From assembly GCA_029262235.1 (NCBI GenBank), contig JAJCZU010000003.1, forward strand, positions 248,001 through 312,000: DNA of 64,000 bases, in the 5' to 3' direction. This DNA comes from Candidatus Eiseniibacteriota bacterium (lineage in GTDB: Bacteria; Orphanbacterota; Orphanbacteria; Orphanbacterales; Orphanbacteraceae). A program made the position numbers and the translations under genes. The notes beneath the pieces are model-generated. The model was not told the DNA's origin. It was given only the letters and a program-made list of their open reading frames with translations, and made no database searches. Of the stretch, positions 7,072 through 16,671 are shown one piece after another (within the stretch, counting starts at the first letter, position 1; each line of letters begins with the position of its first letter).

Positions 7072-7488
7072 ATGATTCATGCCCGGACCATATCCGAAAG
7101 AGGGTCGATCAACCCAATCCTGCCTCGGAGGATCGCTCTGCTGAACGCGTACGAACAGAACGGCACGGCCCCGATTTCGGTGCAGACGCCCGCCCGGCGG
7201 CGAAGCCCCGACCGTCGCTGGATCCCCGCTCTTTTCTACGGCGCGCTCTGTATCCTGAACCTGCTGTTTCTGGTGGTGTTCGGTGGAACGTCGTTCCGGT
7301 CTGATCTCGCGAATCTGTACTCCCGAATCACTCCGCCGTCGGAGGCCGCTGCAAGCTCTGCCCCCCTCCCTGAAGTGGAACCATTACAGTTCCCGCCCGG
7401 GGAGAATTACAGCGGCCAGTCGGCGGAGGATTATCGCCAGCAACAGGTGGCGACGAGTCGAAAAGGAGATCGTGTAGACGTGGAATGA
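7072..7488 (+). CDS. Small single-pass membrane protein, unknown function
   Basis: This 138-residue frame has one clear transmembrane segment (ALFYGALCILNLLFLVVFGG, about residues 53-73). It is preceded by an Arg-rich stretch and followed by a Ser/Pro/Glu-rich tail, so the C-terminus is probably outside. I do not recognise a family. No good ribosome site precedes ATG 7072. GGAGG at ~7128 would fit an in-frame CTG near 7138, so the real N-terminus may be shorter. It lies 78 bp after the ArsR gene on the same strand and may be its target. It converges on thyX. Confidence 0.5.
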   Translation: MIHARTISERGSINPILPRRIALLNAYEQNGTAPISVQTPARRRSPDRRWIPALFYGALCILNLLFLVVFGGTSFRSDLANLYSRITPPSEAAASSAPLPEVEPLQFPPGENYSGQSAEDYRQQQVATSRKGDRVDVE

Positions 7489-7588
7489 GTCAGCGGCCCG
7501 TCTCTCCCGACGGGTTGCCCGCGCCCGCGCGAACGCTTCGAAAATGGATTGCGCTCCCGTTTGCGAAGCCGAGTGAAGAGCGGTCGCC

Positions 7589-8284
7589 CTATGAAGGGGT
7601 GGCCGCTTCTTCCTTTTCACCCAGGTAGATTTCGCGGTATGCCGCGGCCGTCCACGGCATCTTCTCGAAGAACATGTCGCGGATCGCTTCGGCGTAGACG
7701 CGGATTTCGTACTGCGCGTGCACGTCGCAGCGCAGCTTCAGGAAGTTCATGAGCGCGCGCGCATTCACGGTCCAGTAGAACTCGGTGTACATATTCTGCG
7801 GCAGCAGAATGCGCGCGACCTCTTTCGCCGTGCCCTGCTCGAGCAGCTCCTTGTACGCGTCGACCGAGCGCCGGCACTCGGCCTCGACGCGCGTCCGGAA
7901 CGCCGCGTGCTCTTCGTCGCTGATCGCCGCGACCTCGCTGCCCTGCTTGTTCACCTTCTCTTTGACGCGCTTGTGGTCGGGCACGTAGAACTCGCCCTCG
8001 TCGAACACGGTGTAACGCCCCGAGATCTCGTTGAAGCTCGACCATCTGTGCCGGAACCACTGCCGCGCCACGAAGATCGGGCACTTCACGTGAAACTGAA
8101 ACACGGTGTGTTCGAACGGCGTCTCGTGCCCGTGCGCCATCAGATAGCGAATGAGCTTCCGGTCCTTCTCTTCGCCCTTCGACCCGCTCCCGAACGACAC
8201 GCGCGCCGATTTCACAACCGTGACGTCGTCGCCGAGCGCATCCACGAGCTTCACGAATCCCTTATCGAGCAAGGCCGTATCCAT
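7589..8284 (-). CDS. thyX: Flavin-dependent thymidylate synthase
   Basis: ThyX makes dTMP from dUMP using methylene-tetrahydrofolate and FAD/NADPH. The signature [13 protein letters not shown] is at residues 78-90 (RHRxxSxNxxSxR), and the FEH region and a C-terminal [20 protein letters not shown] block are also typical. At 231 residues the length is normal for the family. It starts at ATG 8284 after AAAGGA, 9 bp downstream of the PLP-enzyme gene on the same strand, so the two are likely co-transcribed. A GC-rich hairpin (7579-7608) overlaps its stop, although no long T-run follows. Confidence 0.97.
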   Translation of the reverse strand: MDTALLDKGFVKLVDALGDDVTVVKSARVSFGSGSKGEEKDRKLIRYLMAHGHETPFEHTVFQFHVKCPIFVARQWFRHRWSSFNEISGRYTVFDEGEFYVPDHKRVKEKVNKQGSEVAAISDEEHAAFRTRVEAECRRSVDAYKELLEQGTAKEVARILLPQNMYTEFYWTVNARALMNFLKLRCDVHAQYEIRVYAEAIRDMFFEKMPWTAAAYREIYLGEKEEAATPS

Positions 8285-8293
8285 GATCGTCCT

Positions 8294-9436
8294 TTACTTC
8301 GCGAGCGCCTGCTTGAGGTCCGCGATGATGTCGTCCTTGTGTTCGATGCCGACCGAGATCCGCACGAGCCCGTCGGTCAGCCCGCGCGCCATGCGATCCT
8401 TCTTCGGCACGCTCGCGTGCGTCATCGTGGCCGGGTGCGTGATCATCGTCTCGACGCTCCCTAGGCTCTCGGCGAGTGCCGCCAGCTTCACGCTGTTCAT
8501 GAGCTTCTTGCCCGCCGCCAGGCCGCCCTTCAGCTCGAACGAAATCATGCCCGAGAAGCCGCCCTTCATCTGGCGCTTCGCGATGTCATGCTGCGGGTGC
8601 GACTCGAGTCCCGGATAGAAAATGTTCTTCACCTTCGGATGCGCTTCCAGAAACTCCGCGACGGCCATGCCGTTTTCGCTGTGGCGCTCCATGCGGAGCG
8701 AGAGCGTCTTCAGCCCGCTCAAAACCAGCCAGCAGTCGAACGGGCTCGGAATCGCGCCGACCGACTTCTGAATGAAGTGAAACTTGCTGTGCAGGTCTTT
8801 CGAGTTCGTGATGAGCGCGCCTGCGATGACCTGATTGTGGCCCGACAGATACTTCGTGACCGAGTGCATGACGATGTCCGCGCCGTATTCGAGCGGGCGG
8901 AGCAGCGCCGGCGTCGCAAACGTCGAGTCGACCGCGTAGAGCAGCTTGTGCTTCTTCGCGATCTCGCCGATCGCCGCCAGATCGGTCACTTTAATGAGAG
9001 GGTTCGTGGGCGTTTCGATCCAGATCATCTTCGTCGACTTGCGGATCGCTTTCTTGACCTGCGAAGGATCCGACGAATTCACGAACGAAAACTTGAGCCC
9101 GTATGTCTTCAGGATGTTGTCGAACAGGCGATAAACGCCGCCGTACACGTCGTCGGAGCAGACGATATGGTCGCCCGGCTTGAACAGGCGAAGCACCGCG
9201 TCGACCGAGGCCATTCCCGACGAGTAGCAGTTCGCGTACTTGCCGCCTTCGATCGCCGCCAGGCACGTCTCGAGCTGCGAGCGGCTCGGGTTCGATGCGC
9301 GCGTGTAGTCATAGCCGCGGTCGCGCCCCACTTCGTGCAGCACGAACGTCGTGCTCTGATAAATGGGGGGGACGATCGCTCCGGTATGGGGCTCCGGCTT
9401 GATGCCGGCCCGCACCACTTTCGTTTCGAACTTCAT
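8294..9436 (-). CDS. Cys/Met-metabolism PLP enzyme (cystathionine gamma-synthase/lyase-like)
   Basis: This 380-residue fold-type I enzyme has YDYTRASNPSR, SSGMAS, and the PLP lysine K195 in HSVTKYLSGHNQ. These are hallmarks of the MetB/MetC/CGL family, which interconverts cystathionine, cysteine, homocysteine or activated homoserine by gamma- or beta-replacement or elimination. The alignment blocks alone do not separate gamma-synthase from lyase. The start is ATG 9436 with AAGGA about 11 nt upstream. It is followed 9 bp later by thyX, which gives a small sulfur-amino-acid/one-carbon unit. Confidence 0.93.
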   Translation of the reverse strand: MKFETKVVRAGIKPEPHTGAIVPPIYQSTTFVLHEVGRDRGYDYTRASNPSRSQLETCLAAIEGGKYANCYSSGMASVDAVLRLFKPGDHIVCSDDVYGGVYRLFDNILKTYGLKFSFVNSSDPSQVKKAIRKSTKMIWIETPTNPLIKVTDLAAIGEIAKKHKLLYAVDSTFATPALLRPLEYGADIVMHSVTKYLSGHNQVIAGALITNSKDLHSKFHFIQKSVGAIPSPFDCWLVLSGLKTLSLRMERHSENGMAVAEFLEAHPKVKNIFYPGLESHPQHDIAKRQMKGGFSGMISFELKGGLAAGKKLMNSVKLAALAESLGSVETMITHPATMTHASVPKKDRMARGLTDGLVRISVGIEHKDDIIADLKQALAK

Positions 9437-9544
9437 ATGATTGTGATCCTTCTGAGCATTAAGGGATGGGCTGTTCGATTCCGTATTTCTGAAGAGTATC
9501 AGAGGGATTCTGGACGCGCAAGATCACGCCTGCGGCCGCCAGGG

Positions 9545-10936
9545 TCACGCGCCGGCCGGCTTCTCCTCCGGGAACTCGACACGTGTCAGCAGCGCGCCGC
9601 CGAGCACGAAGAACACCACGAGCAGCAGGATCGCGTTTCGGCCCGTGCCCGTCGCCTGGGCGACGAGCGCGAAGGCGAGCGGCCCGAAGATCCCCGCGAA
9701 CCGGTGGCTGACCGAGAAGAAGCCGAACCATTCGCCGCTCTTTTCAGGCGGCGTGAGGCGCGCGAAGAGCGAGCGCGAAAGTGCCTGCGTGCCGCCCTGC
9801 ACCATGCCGACGACGAGCGCGAGGATCCAGAAGTGCGCCGCGGTCTGCAGGAAGTAGCCGCCGATGGCGATCCCGGTGTACACCGTGAGTCCGGCGAGCA
9901 CGGCGGGGCGGGCGCCGATCTTTCTGGCCCACCGCCCGAAGAGCAGCGTGAACGGAATCCCCACGAACTGCACGAGCAGCAGCGCCCCGATCAGCGCGTC
10001 GCGGTCGATGCCGATTTCGGTGCCGTAGATCGTGGCCATCTTGATGATGGTCCCGATGCCGTCGTTGTAGATCCAGAACGCGAACAGAAACAGCATCGCG
10101 TTCCGGTGCGCGCGAATATCGCGCATCGTCCGCCCGAGCCGCACGAACGTCTCTTTCACCACCGCCGCGAAAGTGATGGCGGAATTCGACCCGGGTCCTG
10201 TCGCGCCCGGACACCCCGTCCTCGACGGGGCTCGGCCGGGGTCCCCGCCCGGCGCGCCACCCGGGTCCGATTCTGCCCCGGACGCGGCGGGCCCCGCAAT
10301 TGTCTCCGCGACGGGCTCGCGCACGTGCCGTATCAGCGGAATCGTGAAGAGTGTCCACCACACGGTCACGGTCACGAACGTCAAGCGCACCGCAACCCCC
10401 GCGCTCGGAATCCCGAGTTTTTCGGGGAACAGGATCATGGCCATGTTCACGGCGAGCAGCAGGCCGCCGCCGAGGTAGCCGAGCGCGTAGGCGCGGGTCG
10501 AGATGCGGTCGAGATTGCGTCCGCGGGCAACATGGGGGAGAAGGGCGTCGTAGGCGACGTTCGCAATCACGAAGAAGAGCTGCGCCGCGATGAAGATGAG
10601 CGAGGCCTTGAGCCACTGGCCGTGCCCGACGGTGGCCAGAAGCCCCGTGATCGCGGCCCCGATCAGGGCGCCCGCAACGAGCATCTTCTTCCTGGCCCGC
10701 GCGGCATCGGCCGCGGCCCCCGCGATGGGCGAGAGAACGGCCGCCAGCGCCAGCGCCAGCGCCGTCGTATAGCCCCAGTACGCCGTCGCCTGGTGCTTCG
10801 GCAGCTCGGCGCCGGCCACGTTCGCATAAAAGATCGGCAGCACTGCCGCCATGATCGTCGTAGCGAACGCGGAATTCGCCCAGTCGTAAAAACACCAGGC
10901 CCGAATCGCCCTGTCTTGATCGTGAATTGGTTGCAT
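9545..10936 (-). CDS. MFS transporter, UMF1/Atg22-like family
   Basis: This 463-residue integral membrane protein starts with CFYDWANSAFATTIMAAVLP, the diagnostic opening of the UMF1 (vacuole effluxer Atg22-like) group. It shows about 11-12 hydrophobic spans. The family is thought to export small solutes, but the substrate is unknown here. A Gly/Pro-rich low-complexity insert (about residues 215-255) sits in the central cytoplasmic loop and looks like a local expansion. It may share transcription with the PLP enzyme 108 bp downstream. Confidence 0.88.
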   Translation of the reverse strand: MQPIHDQDRAIRAWCFYDWANSAFATTIMAAVLPIFYANVAGAELPKHQATAYWGYTTALALALAAVLSPIAGAAADAARARKKMLVAGALIGAAITGLLATVGHGQWLKASLIFIAAQLFFVIANVAYDALLPHVARGRNLDRISTRAYALGYLGGGLLLAVNMAMILFPEKLGIPSAGVAVRLTFVTVTVWWTLFTIPLIRHVREPVAETIAGPAASGAESDPGGAPGGDPGRAPSRTGCPGATGPGSNSAITFAAVVKETFVRLGRTMRDIRAHRNAMLFLFAFWIYNDGIGTIIKMATIYGTEIGIDRDALIGALLLVQFVGIPFTLLFGRWARKIGARPAVLAGLTVYTGIAIGGYFLQTAAHFWILALVVGMVQGGTQALSRSLFARLTPPEKSGEWFGFFSVSHRFAGIFGPLAFALVAQATGTGRNAILLLVVFFVLGGALLTRVEFPEEKPAGA

Positions 10937-11459
10937 AAGACTGTGCGGATTGTATCAGGGGGGACCGCCCGGCCCGCCACGCTTTTTGAACGGATCGTCG
11001 CGAAATGCGCCCCGCCGCCCTCACCTCTCTTTCCCTTCCTTCCTCTCCTTCCTCTCCTTTCCTCTCCTTTCCCCCTGTTCCGTCAACGATCGGGACCGGC
11101 GAATTCGTTGTTTCCCGGAGGCCCCGAGACCCATTGGCTGGTTCAGCCAGGACGAGGGGCCGAAGGGGAATGACGAATTTGCCGGCCACCCGAACGTTGC
11201 CGACGATTTTTAACTGGATCGAATTTCGATTGGATCGATTGAGTTGGATCAGTTGGAAGCGCAGCGGAATGAAAAGTAGAAGGCCGTCCCCGCGGCCCAG
11301 GGTATTACCTACGGGGACGGCAAAGAGAGGTTTGAGATACCGCCGGACGAATTGCGACGAGAGACCCCCATCCCGGTCCTCTACATCCTCGCCGACAAAA
11401 GGTCAGCAGCAGAAATCCTCTCTCTTCTGCTTATGAATACGGATCAAGGGGGGAACACC
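10937..11459. other. 523-bp noncoding gap with a 53-nt homopyrimidine tract
   Basis: I see no convincing gene. On the plus strand, 11024-11076 is pure C/T with repeated TCCTCTCCTTT units, the sort of tract that can form triplex (H-) DNA. Later, 11216-11256 contains repeated TTGGATC/GATTGGATC motifs. The segment separates the divergently oriented transporter leader from the 3' end of the ECF sigma gene. Confidence 0.6.
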
Positions 11460-12011
11460 CTACGTTTTCGTGTCGCTCTTTTCGTAAATTTCCCGGCGCA
11501 ATGTTTTGAGGGCGTCGCTCATGCGCTTCTCAACGGTCTTGACGCTGACGCCCATGACTTCGGCGATCTCGCGGTACGAAACGCCCTCGAAACGGTTCAT
11601 CGTGAAGACCTCGCGCTGGGGCTCGGGGAGGCCGTTGATGGTCTTCTCGATCTCCCTGGCGAGCATGCCGGAGTGGTCGGGCTGGGAGACGCGGGGGGCG
11701 GCGCTCGCTTCGTACTCTTCGTAATCGCGCCGCACCTGCTGCTTACGATAATGATCGATCAGCAGGTTCCGGGCGGTGCGATAGAGGTAGGCTTTGACGG
11801 ATTTTTCGGGGTCGAGCGCCTCGCGCTGGGACCAGAGACGGACGAACGTTTCCTGGCTGAGATCCGAGGCGAGTTCGCGGTCGGACGCGCGTGCCACGAA
11901 AAAATGATGCAGGATCCGGTAGTACCGGTAGAAGAGTTCCTGGAACGCGCGGTGATCGGACTTCCGGACGCGCTTGGCAAGTTGATCGTCGGTCGCACCC
12001 TGGATCGCCAT
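11460..12011 (-). CDS. ECF sigma factor (FecI-like)
   Basis: This 183-residue protein has sigma-70 region 2 (FQELFYRYYRILHHFFVARA, DLSQETFVRLW) and region 4 (LPEPQREVFTMNRFEGVSYR, then IAEVMGVSVKTVEKRMSDAL). It would direct RNA polymerase to surface-transport promoters when released by its FecR partner. It starts 3 bp after the fecR stop codon and is the last gene of a receptor-fecR-sigma operon. Known iron and polysaccharide systems normally place the sigma gene first, so the order is unusual. Confidence 0.93.
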   Translation of the reverse strand: MAIQGATDDQLAKRVRKSDHRAFQELFYRYYRILHHFFVARASDRELASDLSQETFVRLWSQREALDPEKSVKAYLYRTARNLLIDHYRKQQVRRDYEEYEASAAPRVSQPDHSGMLAREIEKTINGLPEPQREVFTMNRFEGVSYREIAEVMGVSVKTVEKRMSDALKTLRREIYEKSDTKT

Positions 12012-12014
12012 GCG

Positions 12015-12989
12015 TTACGGGCTGATGATGAAGCGTGACGAGTCGATCGTGAGTGTCAGGTCGAGCGATACGCAAACCTGATCGAGGATGGTCGAAACGG
12101 CCTTCTTCTCGAAGGTGCCTGAGATCGTGCGGCCGGCGATGCCTTCTCCGCGCACTTCGATGTGCGCGTCGTAGATGCGCTCGAGCTCTGTGATGGCGTC
12201 GGCGAGCGTGGCGTCCTGAAACACGATGCGTCCGTTGATCCAGCCGAGCGTGGCGCCGAAGTCGATGGGGGAGGGGGCGTCGTCGCAGCCGCCGTCAGTG
12301 CAGTCGATGCGGGTGTCGGGAAGCAGTTCGCGCGCGGATTCGCGCGTCTCTTCGGGGTTCCATACGGCCACGCGGCCGCTCTTGACGGCGACGCGGCTCG
12401 TGCCGCGGCTCCACACGTTGAACTGGGTGCCGAGCACCTCGACCGACGCATGGTCGGTGCGCACGACGAACGGGCGCGACTCGTCGCGCGCCACATTGAA
12501 GTAGGCTTCGCCGTCGAGAATGACTTCGCGCTTGCCGTTGCCGCGCACGTGATAACGAATGCGGGTGTCGGCGTTCAGCCGCACGGTGGAGCCGTCGACG
12601 AACGTGATGGTGCGCGTTTCGCCGCGGGCGGCTTCGGCCGTTTCCATTTTGCCGCCGGGCGTCAGGAGCGTAACGATTCCGAGCGCGAGGCCGACGATCC
12701 CGGCTGCGGCGGCAAGCGGCCACACGAAGCGCCGGGACGGGCCGCGCAGTCCGCGTTCCTGATCGATGCCGGTTCTGACGGCCACGCCCTGCCAGGCGCG
12801 ATCGACTTCGTCGCGTTCGAGGTGGGGAACCACGGGCTCCGATCGTTCGAAGATTGCGCGCAGCTGCGCCACCTGTTTCGCGTTGCCGCCCGAGCGGCGT
12901 TCCCACCGTTTCAACTCTGCCTCCTCATCCGGACTCAAATCGTGATTCGCCTCTTTTTCGATCAGCTCGAAGAGCCTCGATTCATTCAT
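12015..12989 (-). CDS. FecR-type anti-sigma factor/sensor
   Basis: This 324-residue protein has a cytoplasmic N-terminal domain with the DEEAELKRWERR stretch, one transmembrane segment (VWPLAAAAGIVGLALGIVTLL), and the periplasmic FecR core. The core includes TITFVDGSTVRLNADTRIRY, GEAYFNVARDESRPFVVRT, and GTQFNVWSRG. The last ~70 residues form an STN/DUF4974-like domain that can contact the receptor's signalling domain. It relays receptor occupancy to the sigma factor encoded 3 bp downstream. The start is ATG 12989, only 2 bp after the receptor stop, with GGAGAG as ribosome site. Confidence 0.93.
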   Translation of the reverse strand: MNESRLFELIEKEANHDLSPDEEAELKRWERRSGGNAKQVAQLRAIFERSEPVVPHLERDEVDRAWQGVAVRTGIDQERGLRGPSRRFVWPLAAAAGIVGLALGIVTLLTPGGKMETAEAARGETRTITFVDGSTVRLNADTRIRYHVRGNGKREVILDGEAYFNVARDESRPFVVRTDHASVEVLGTQFNVWSRGTSRVAVKSGRVAVWNPEETRESARELLPDTRIDCTDGGCDDAPSPIDFGATLGWINGRIVFQDATLADAITELERIYDAHIEVRGEGIAGRTISGTFEKKAVSTILDQVCVSLDLTLTIDSSRFIISP

Positions 12990-12991
12990 CG

Positions 12992-15535
12992 TTACTCTCC
13001 ACCACCGAGTTCGAAACGAAGCGAAACCGCGGGCGTGATCGACGAGATCGAACCGTCGGCCGCGGACGGCACTTCGTGATCGAGACCGCGCAGGTAAACC
13101 CAGGTCGACACGTTGTCGCGGTCGTACACGTTCAAGAGCGAAAACGAAAGGGACGCGTTGCGGCCGGCGCCGGTGAACGAACGCGTGAGCGCGAGGTCGA
13201 GCCTGTGATAGGCGGAGAGCCTGTCGCGTACGCCGTCTGCGTCTTCGTAATACGATTGCGGGCCGTTGATCCAGACCCAGTTACCCGAGAATTGCCAGGA
13301 ACCGAAGCGGAGCGAACCGACAGTCTTCACCTCGTGCCGGGTGTCTTGATACGAGGAGACGAGCGTGCCAGGCTGCGATGTCGACTCGAAGCGGTACGAG
13401 AGAGGCGCGTAGGCGATCCATCCCCGCAGCGGTCCCCGGTTTTTCGAAAGCGTGAATTCGGCGCCGCGGATTTCGCCGCCGCCGTTTTGAATGAGCTGCA
13501 CGAGATCGGCGCCGCTGTCGGGCGTGAAGCCCGGGATCGACTCGAGCAGGTGCGAGAAGTTCTTTTCGAAGCCGAGCGCTTCGGCGCGCCATCCGCGGCC
13601 GTCGTATGCGACGCCGATGCTGCGATGTTCGGCGCGTCCCGGCGGCAGCTCTTCGTCGGCCAGCACCCAGAACGAGCGCGATCCGAACGGCGCGTCGTCA
13701 TAAATGAAGCGGTGCACGTACTGGCGATAGCGGCCCCAGCTCGCTTTCAGTTCGAGCCGCGCCAGGGGCCGCACGGAAACCGACGCGCGCGGCTCCACGT
13801 AGTTCTCGTTCGAGAGTCCGTCGTGCGTCGCGCGCATGCCGTAGGTCGTGGCCACGCGCGTTGTCGGGCGCCAGTTCTTCTGGAAGAAGAGCGAGGTCTG
13901 GTCCGTGCGTTCCTCGTGCGCGTACGAGGAGGAAGAAGAATCGGCGCCGCCATCCACGTTGTCGTAGTCGTAGGAAATGTCTATCCGTTTCTGTTCGGCG
14001 CCGAATTCGATGTCGAGTTTGCGATGCGGCCGCCACTTGCTTTCGAAGCGGGCGGCGCGATCATGAATGCGGTTGGAAAGGCGCGATTCGAATGTTTCGA
14101 TCGCGGCGCTGTCTCCTTCGATCACGCTGGCGATATCGCGCTCGTGACGATTCCGAAGCGAAGACTCGGCAAGCGTGAAGCTCATCTGGTCGCTCCGGTT
14201 GAACGATCGTGTCCACGAAAGCGACATGCCGAGCTGTTCCCAGCGTTCCGAGTCGATGTTGGCGTCGTTCACGTCCGCAACGCGGTCGATCGCGTCGTGC
14301 GACCAGAACACGCTGGCGGCCGCGCGGTCACGCTGGTTCAGCTGCCACAGGATCTTGCTGTTGGCGTCGGTGAAACGGGACCGCAGGTACAGTTTTTCGC
14401 TGAAAGCGAGCGGGTTCTCGTCGATTTCGGCCTCCGACGCGCTCCAGTCGGGCGAGGGCGCGGTCGAAGCGGTGGGCGGCTCGAAATCGTGGTCCCAGCC
14501 GTCCGCGCCGCTGCCCGCGACGTCGCTTTCGTTTCCATAGCCGTCGAGGCCCACGAAGATGTTGTCGAGTTCGGCTGTCACGGAAGAGTACGTGCTGCTT
14601 TCGGACGGCGACGTGTGCGACTTGCGACCGGTCACGAACCAGGAGAGCCCGTCCGCGATCGGCGTATGAAAGAACGCGCCCGACTCGTGCCGGTTCACGT
14701 GCCCGCCGACTTTGAGTGTGCGCGGATGCCGGTCGTGCCCGAGCAGTTCGACCACGCCCGATGTTCTGCCGCCGAATCGCGCGGGAAACACATCCTTATA
14801 GATACGGATCTCCTGGATCGCGTCGGGGTTCAGCGGACTGAACGATTCCTGCAGGCGCGCGGGACGGAAGATCGTATAACCGTCGAGCATCACGAGGTTC
14901 TCGGCGGTCGCGCCGCCGCGGATCGAAAGGTCGTGTTCGATTCCCGATTTCGTTTGAATGCCGGGCATGAGCGAAAGCGCGGAGTACGGGTTCGCGGATC
15001 CGGCCGCGGGAAGGGCGAGATAGTCGGAGCGCATGAAGCCGAGTTCACGGTAACCGAAGAGCGGGGTTTCGCCGCGCACCGGAATGCAGCGTGCGATCCG
15101 GACCTGGCCGGCCGGGAATCCGTCCGAGGCCCGCAGGTCGTCTGTTTTTAATATGATGACTTGTCCGTCTTCCATAACGCGATATGTGAGCTCCGAGTCC
15201 TTCAGGACCTGGTCGAGAGCCTCGCGCGCGGTGACGTCTTCGCAGTTGCAGTTCGCCACTCGCCCTCGTGCGAGGCCCGCCTCGAAAAGAATGGGGATGT
15301 GGGCGGCGGAGAAGATACGCCAGAGCGCATCATCGAGTCCCAGGTTCTCGAAGGCCAAGTGGACGCGAGTAGTATCGAGAGTCTGTCCCGGGTCCGCCGC
15401 CACACAATCCTCAACAGATGTCAGCATCGGCACAGCGCATGCGCAAAGCGCGATCACGGTGCGCACGTGCCGGGATGAGCTGAGTGCGTTTCGCAGAATG
15501 TTGAGATGCATCTCGATTATGCTTACGGGCTTCAT
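12992..15535 (-). CDS. TonB-dependent transducer-type outer membrane receptor with STN domain
   Basis: This 847-residue protein has a signal peptide (about 1-45) and an STN signalling domain (about 55-125). The plug follows (LMPGIQTKSGIEHDLSIRGG, MLDGYTIF) and then a long beta-barrel with alternating aromatic strands. STN receptors signal through FecR to an ECF sigma factor, and both partners follow in the same operon. The ligand is not evident; siderophore, heme or oligosaccharide are possible. The STN domain carries an odd Cys-x-Cys (VANCNCEDVTAREAL). It is divergent from hemE with about 100 bp between starts. An in-frame ATG at 15511 is an alternative start. Confidence 0.92.
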   Translation of the reverse strand: MKPVSIIEMHLNILRNALSSSRHVRTVIALCACAVPMLTSVEDCVAADPGQTLDTTRVHLAFENLGLDDALWRIFSAAHIPILFEAGLARGRVANCNCEDVTAREALDQVLKDSELTYRVMEDGQVIILKTDDLRASDGFPAGQVRIARCIPVRGETPLFGYRELGFMRSDYLALPAAGSANPYSALSLMPGIQTKSGIEHDLSIRGGATAENLVMLDGYTIFRPARLQESFSPLNPDAIQEIRIYKDVFPARFGGRTSGVVELLGHDRHPRTLKVGGHVNRHESGAFFHTPIADGLSWFVTGRKSHTSPSESSTYSSVTAELDNIFVGLDGYGNESDVAGSGADGWDHDFEPPTASTAPSPDWSASEAEIDENPLAFSEKLYLRSRFTDANSKILWQLNQRDRAAASVFWSHDAIDRVADVNDANIDSERWEQLGMSLSWTRSFNRSDQMSFTLAESSLRNRHERDIASVIEGDSAAIETFESRLSNRIHDRAARFESKWRPHRKLDIEFGAEQKRIDISYDYDNVDGGADSSSSSYAHEERTDQTSLFFQKNWRPTTRVATTYGMRATHDGLSNENYVEPRASVSVRPLARLELKASWGRYRQYVHRFIYDDAPFGSRSFWVLADEELPPGRAEHRSIGVAYDGRGWRAEALGFEKNFSHLLESIPGFTPDSGADLVQLIQNGGGEIRGAEFTLSKNRGPLRGWIAYAPLSYRFESTSQPGTLVSSYQDTRHEVKTVGSLRFGSWQFSGNWVWINGPQSYYEDADGVRDRLSAYHRLDLALTRSFTGAGRNASLSFSLLNVYDRDNVSTWVYLRGLDHEVPSAADGSISSITPAVSLRFELGGGE

Positions 15536-15636
15536 GCGGCGAACCCTATGAGGTTTTTCGAAAAAATGCGCCCGGAAGGGGGAACGGCCGGGCAGGTGGC
15601 CTTTGCATTGCTTGTATGGAATGCTACGATCAACTC

Positions 15637-16671
15637 ATGACAGAAAACCCTCGATTTGTAAAGGCGTGCCGCGGGGAAGCGACCGACCGCACGCCGATCT
15701 GGATGATGCGTCAGGCGGGCCGATTTCTGCCTGAATACCGCGCTCTGCGCCAGAAACACGATTTTCTGGCCGTTTCGCGCACCCCCGAGCTCACGGCGGA
15801 GGTGACGCTGCAGCCCGTGCGAAAACTGGGCGTCGATGCCGCGATCCTGTTCGCGGACATCATGACGCCGGTCGTCGGGCTCGGCCTGCCGCTCGATTTC
15901 GCCCCCGGCCCCGTGATCGAGACGCCGGTGCGGACGGAAAAGGACCTCGACGCCCTGACGCCGTTTTCGGCCGAGGAGTCCGTGGGGTTCGTGATGCAGG
16001 GGATCCGCCTGATCCGCGGGGAACTGCCCGAAACCGTGCCGCTGATCGGTTTCGCGGGCGCGCCGTGGACCGTGGCCGCGTATCTTACGGAAGGGCGTTC
16101 GTCGCCGAGTTTCTCGCAGCTGCGCACCATGCTGTACGAGTCGCCGGCCACGCTGGCGCGGCTTCTGGACGTGCTGACGGACATGACGTGCAAGTATGTC
16201 GAAGCGCAGGTGGGGGCGGGGGCGCAGGCGGTGCAGCTCTTCGAAAGCTGGGCGGGCCTGCTCGACGCGCCGCAATATCAGGCGGTCGCGCTTCCGGGCG
16301 TCAGAAAGATTCTAAAACACGTGCGCGGACTCGGCGTTCCCGCGATCTTCTATGTCGGAGGCGGGAGTCACTTGTACGAAGCGATCGCGGACTGCGGCGC
16401 CGATGTCGTGAGCGTGGACTGGCGAACGCCGATTCACGAAGCGCGCACGCGGCTCGGCGGGAAGTATGCGATGCAGGGGAATCTCGATCCCGCGGTGCTG
16501 CTCGGCGATCGCGCTACGATCGCGCGCGAGGCGAAGCGGGTGCTCGCCGACGCGGGCCCCGAGCCGGGGCACGTGTTCAACCTCGGCCACGGCATTCTGC
16601 CGACCACGCCGTGGGAGAACGCGAAGTTCCTCGTCGAAACCGTGCACGAACTTTCGGAGAAGGGCGCATGA
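15637..16671 (+). CDS. hemE: Uroporphyrinogen decarboxylase
   Basis: HemE converts uroporphyrinogen III to coproporphyrinogen III in heme synthesis. TPIWMMRQAGRFLPEYR is the family's first signature, and GFAGAPWTVAAYLTEG the second. The usual HemE start is MTENPRF at 15637; an upstream in-frame ATG at 15616 would add seven residues. At about 344 residues the length is normal. Its stop overlaps the hemN start (ATGA), so translation is coupled. It is the first of three heme genes. Confidence 0.96.
   Translation: MTENPRFVKACRGEATDRTPIWMMRQAGRFLPEYRALRQKHDFLAVSRTPELTAEVTLQPVRKLGVDAAILFADIMTPVVGLGLPLDFAPGPVIETPVRTEKDLDALTPFSAEESVGFVMQGIRLIRGELPETVPLIGFAGAPWTVAAYLTEGRSSPSFSQLRTMLYESPATLARLLDVLTDMTCKYVEAQVGAGAQAVQLFESWAGLLDAPQYQAVALPGVRKILKHVRGLGVPAIFYVGGGSHLYEAIADCGADVVSVDWRTPIHEARTRLGGKYAMQGNLDPAVLLGDRATIAREAKRVLADAGPEPGHVFNLGHGILPTTPWENAKFLVETVHELSEKGA

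Noticed and set aside
9437-9544. SAM riboswitch before the Cys/Met PLP enzyme
   Set aside because: The 108-bp gap is short and I find none of the core helices or the conserved start motif of known SAM riboswitches.
8588-11173. 861-residue plus-strand frame antisense to the PLP enzyme and the transporter
   Set aside because: It is Arg/Glu/His-rich with no domain and covers two well-supported genes on the other strand. In GC-rich DNA such antisense frames are expected.
12854-15151. 765-residue plus-strand frame antisense to the TonB receptor
   Set aside because: It lacks recognisable domains and is the shadow of a clear receptor gene with STN, plug and barrel.
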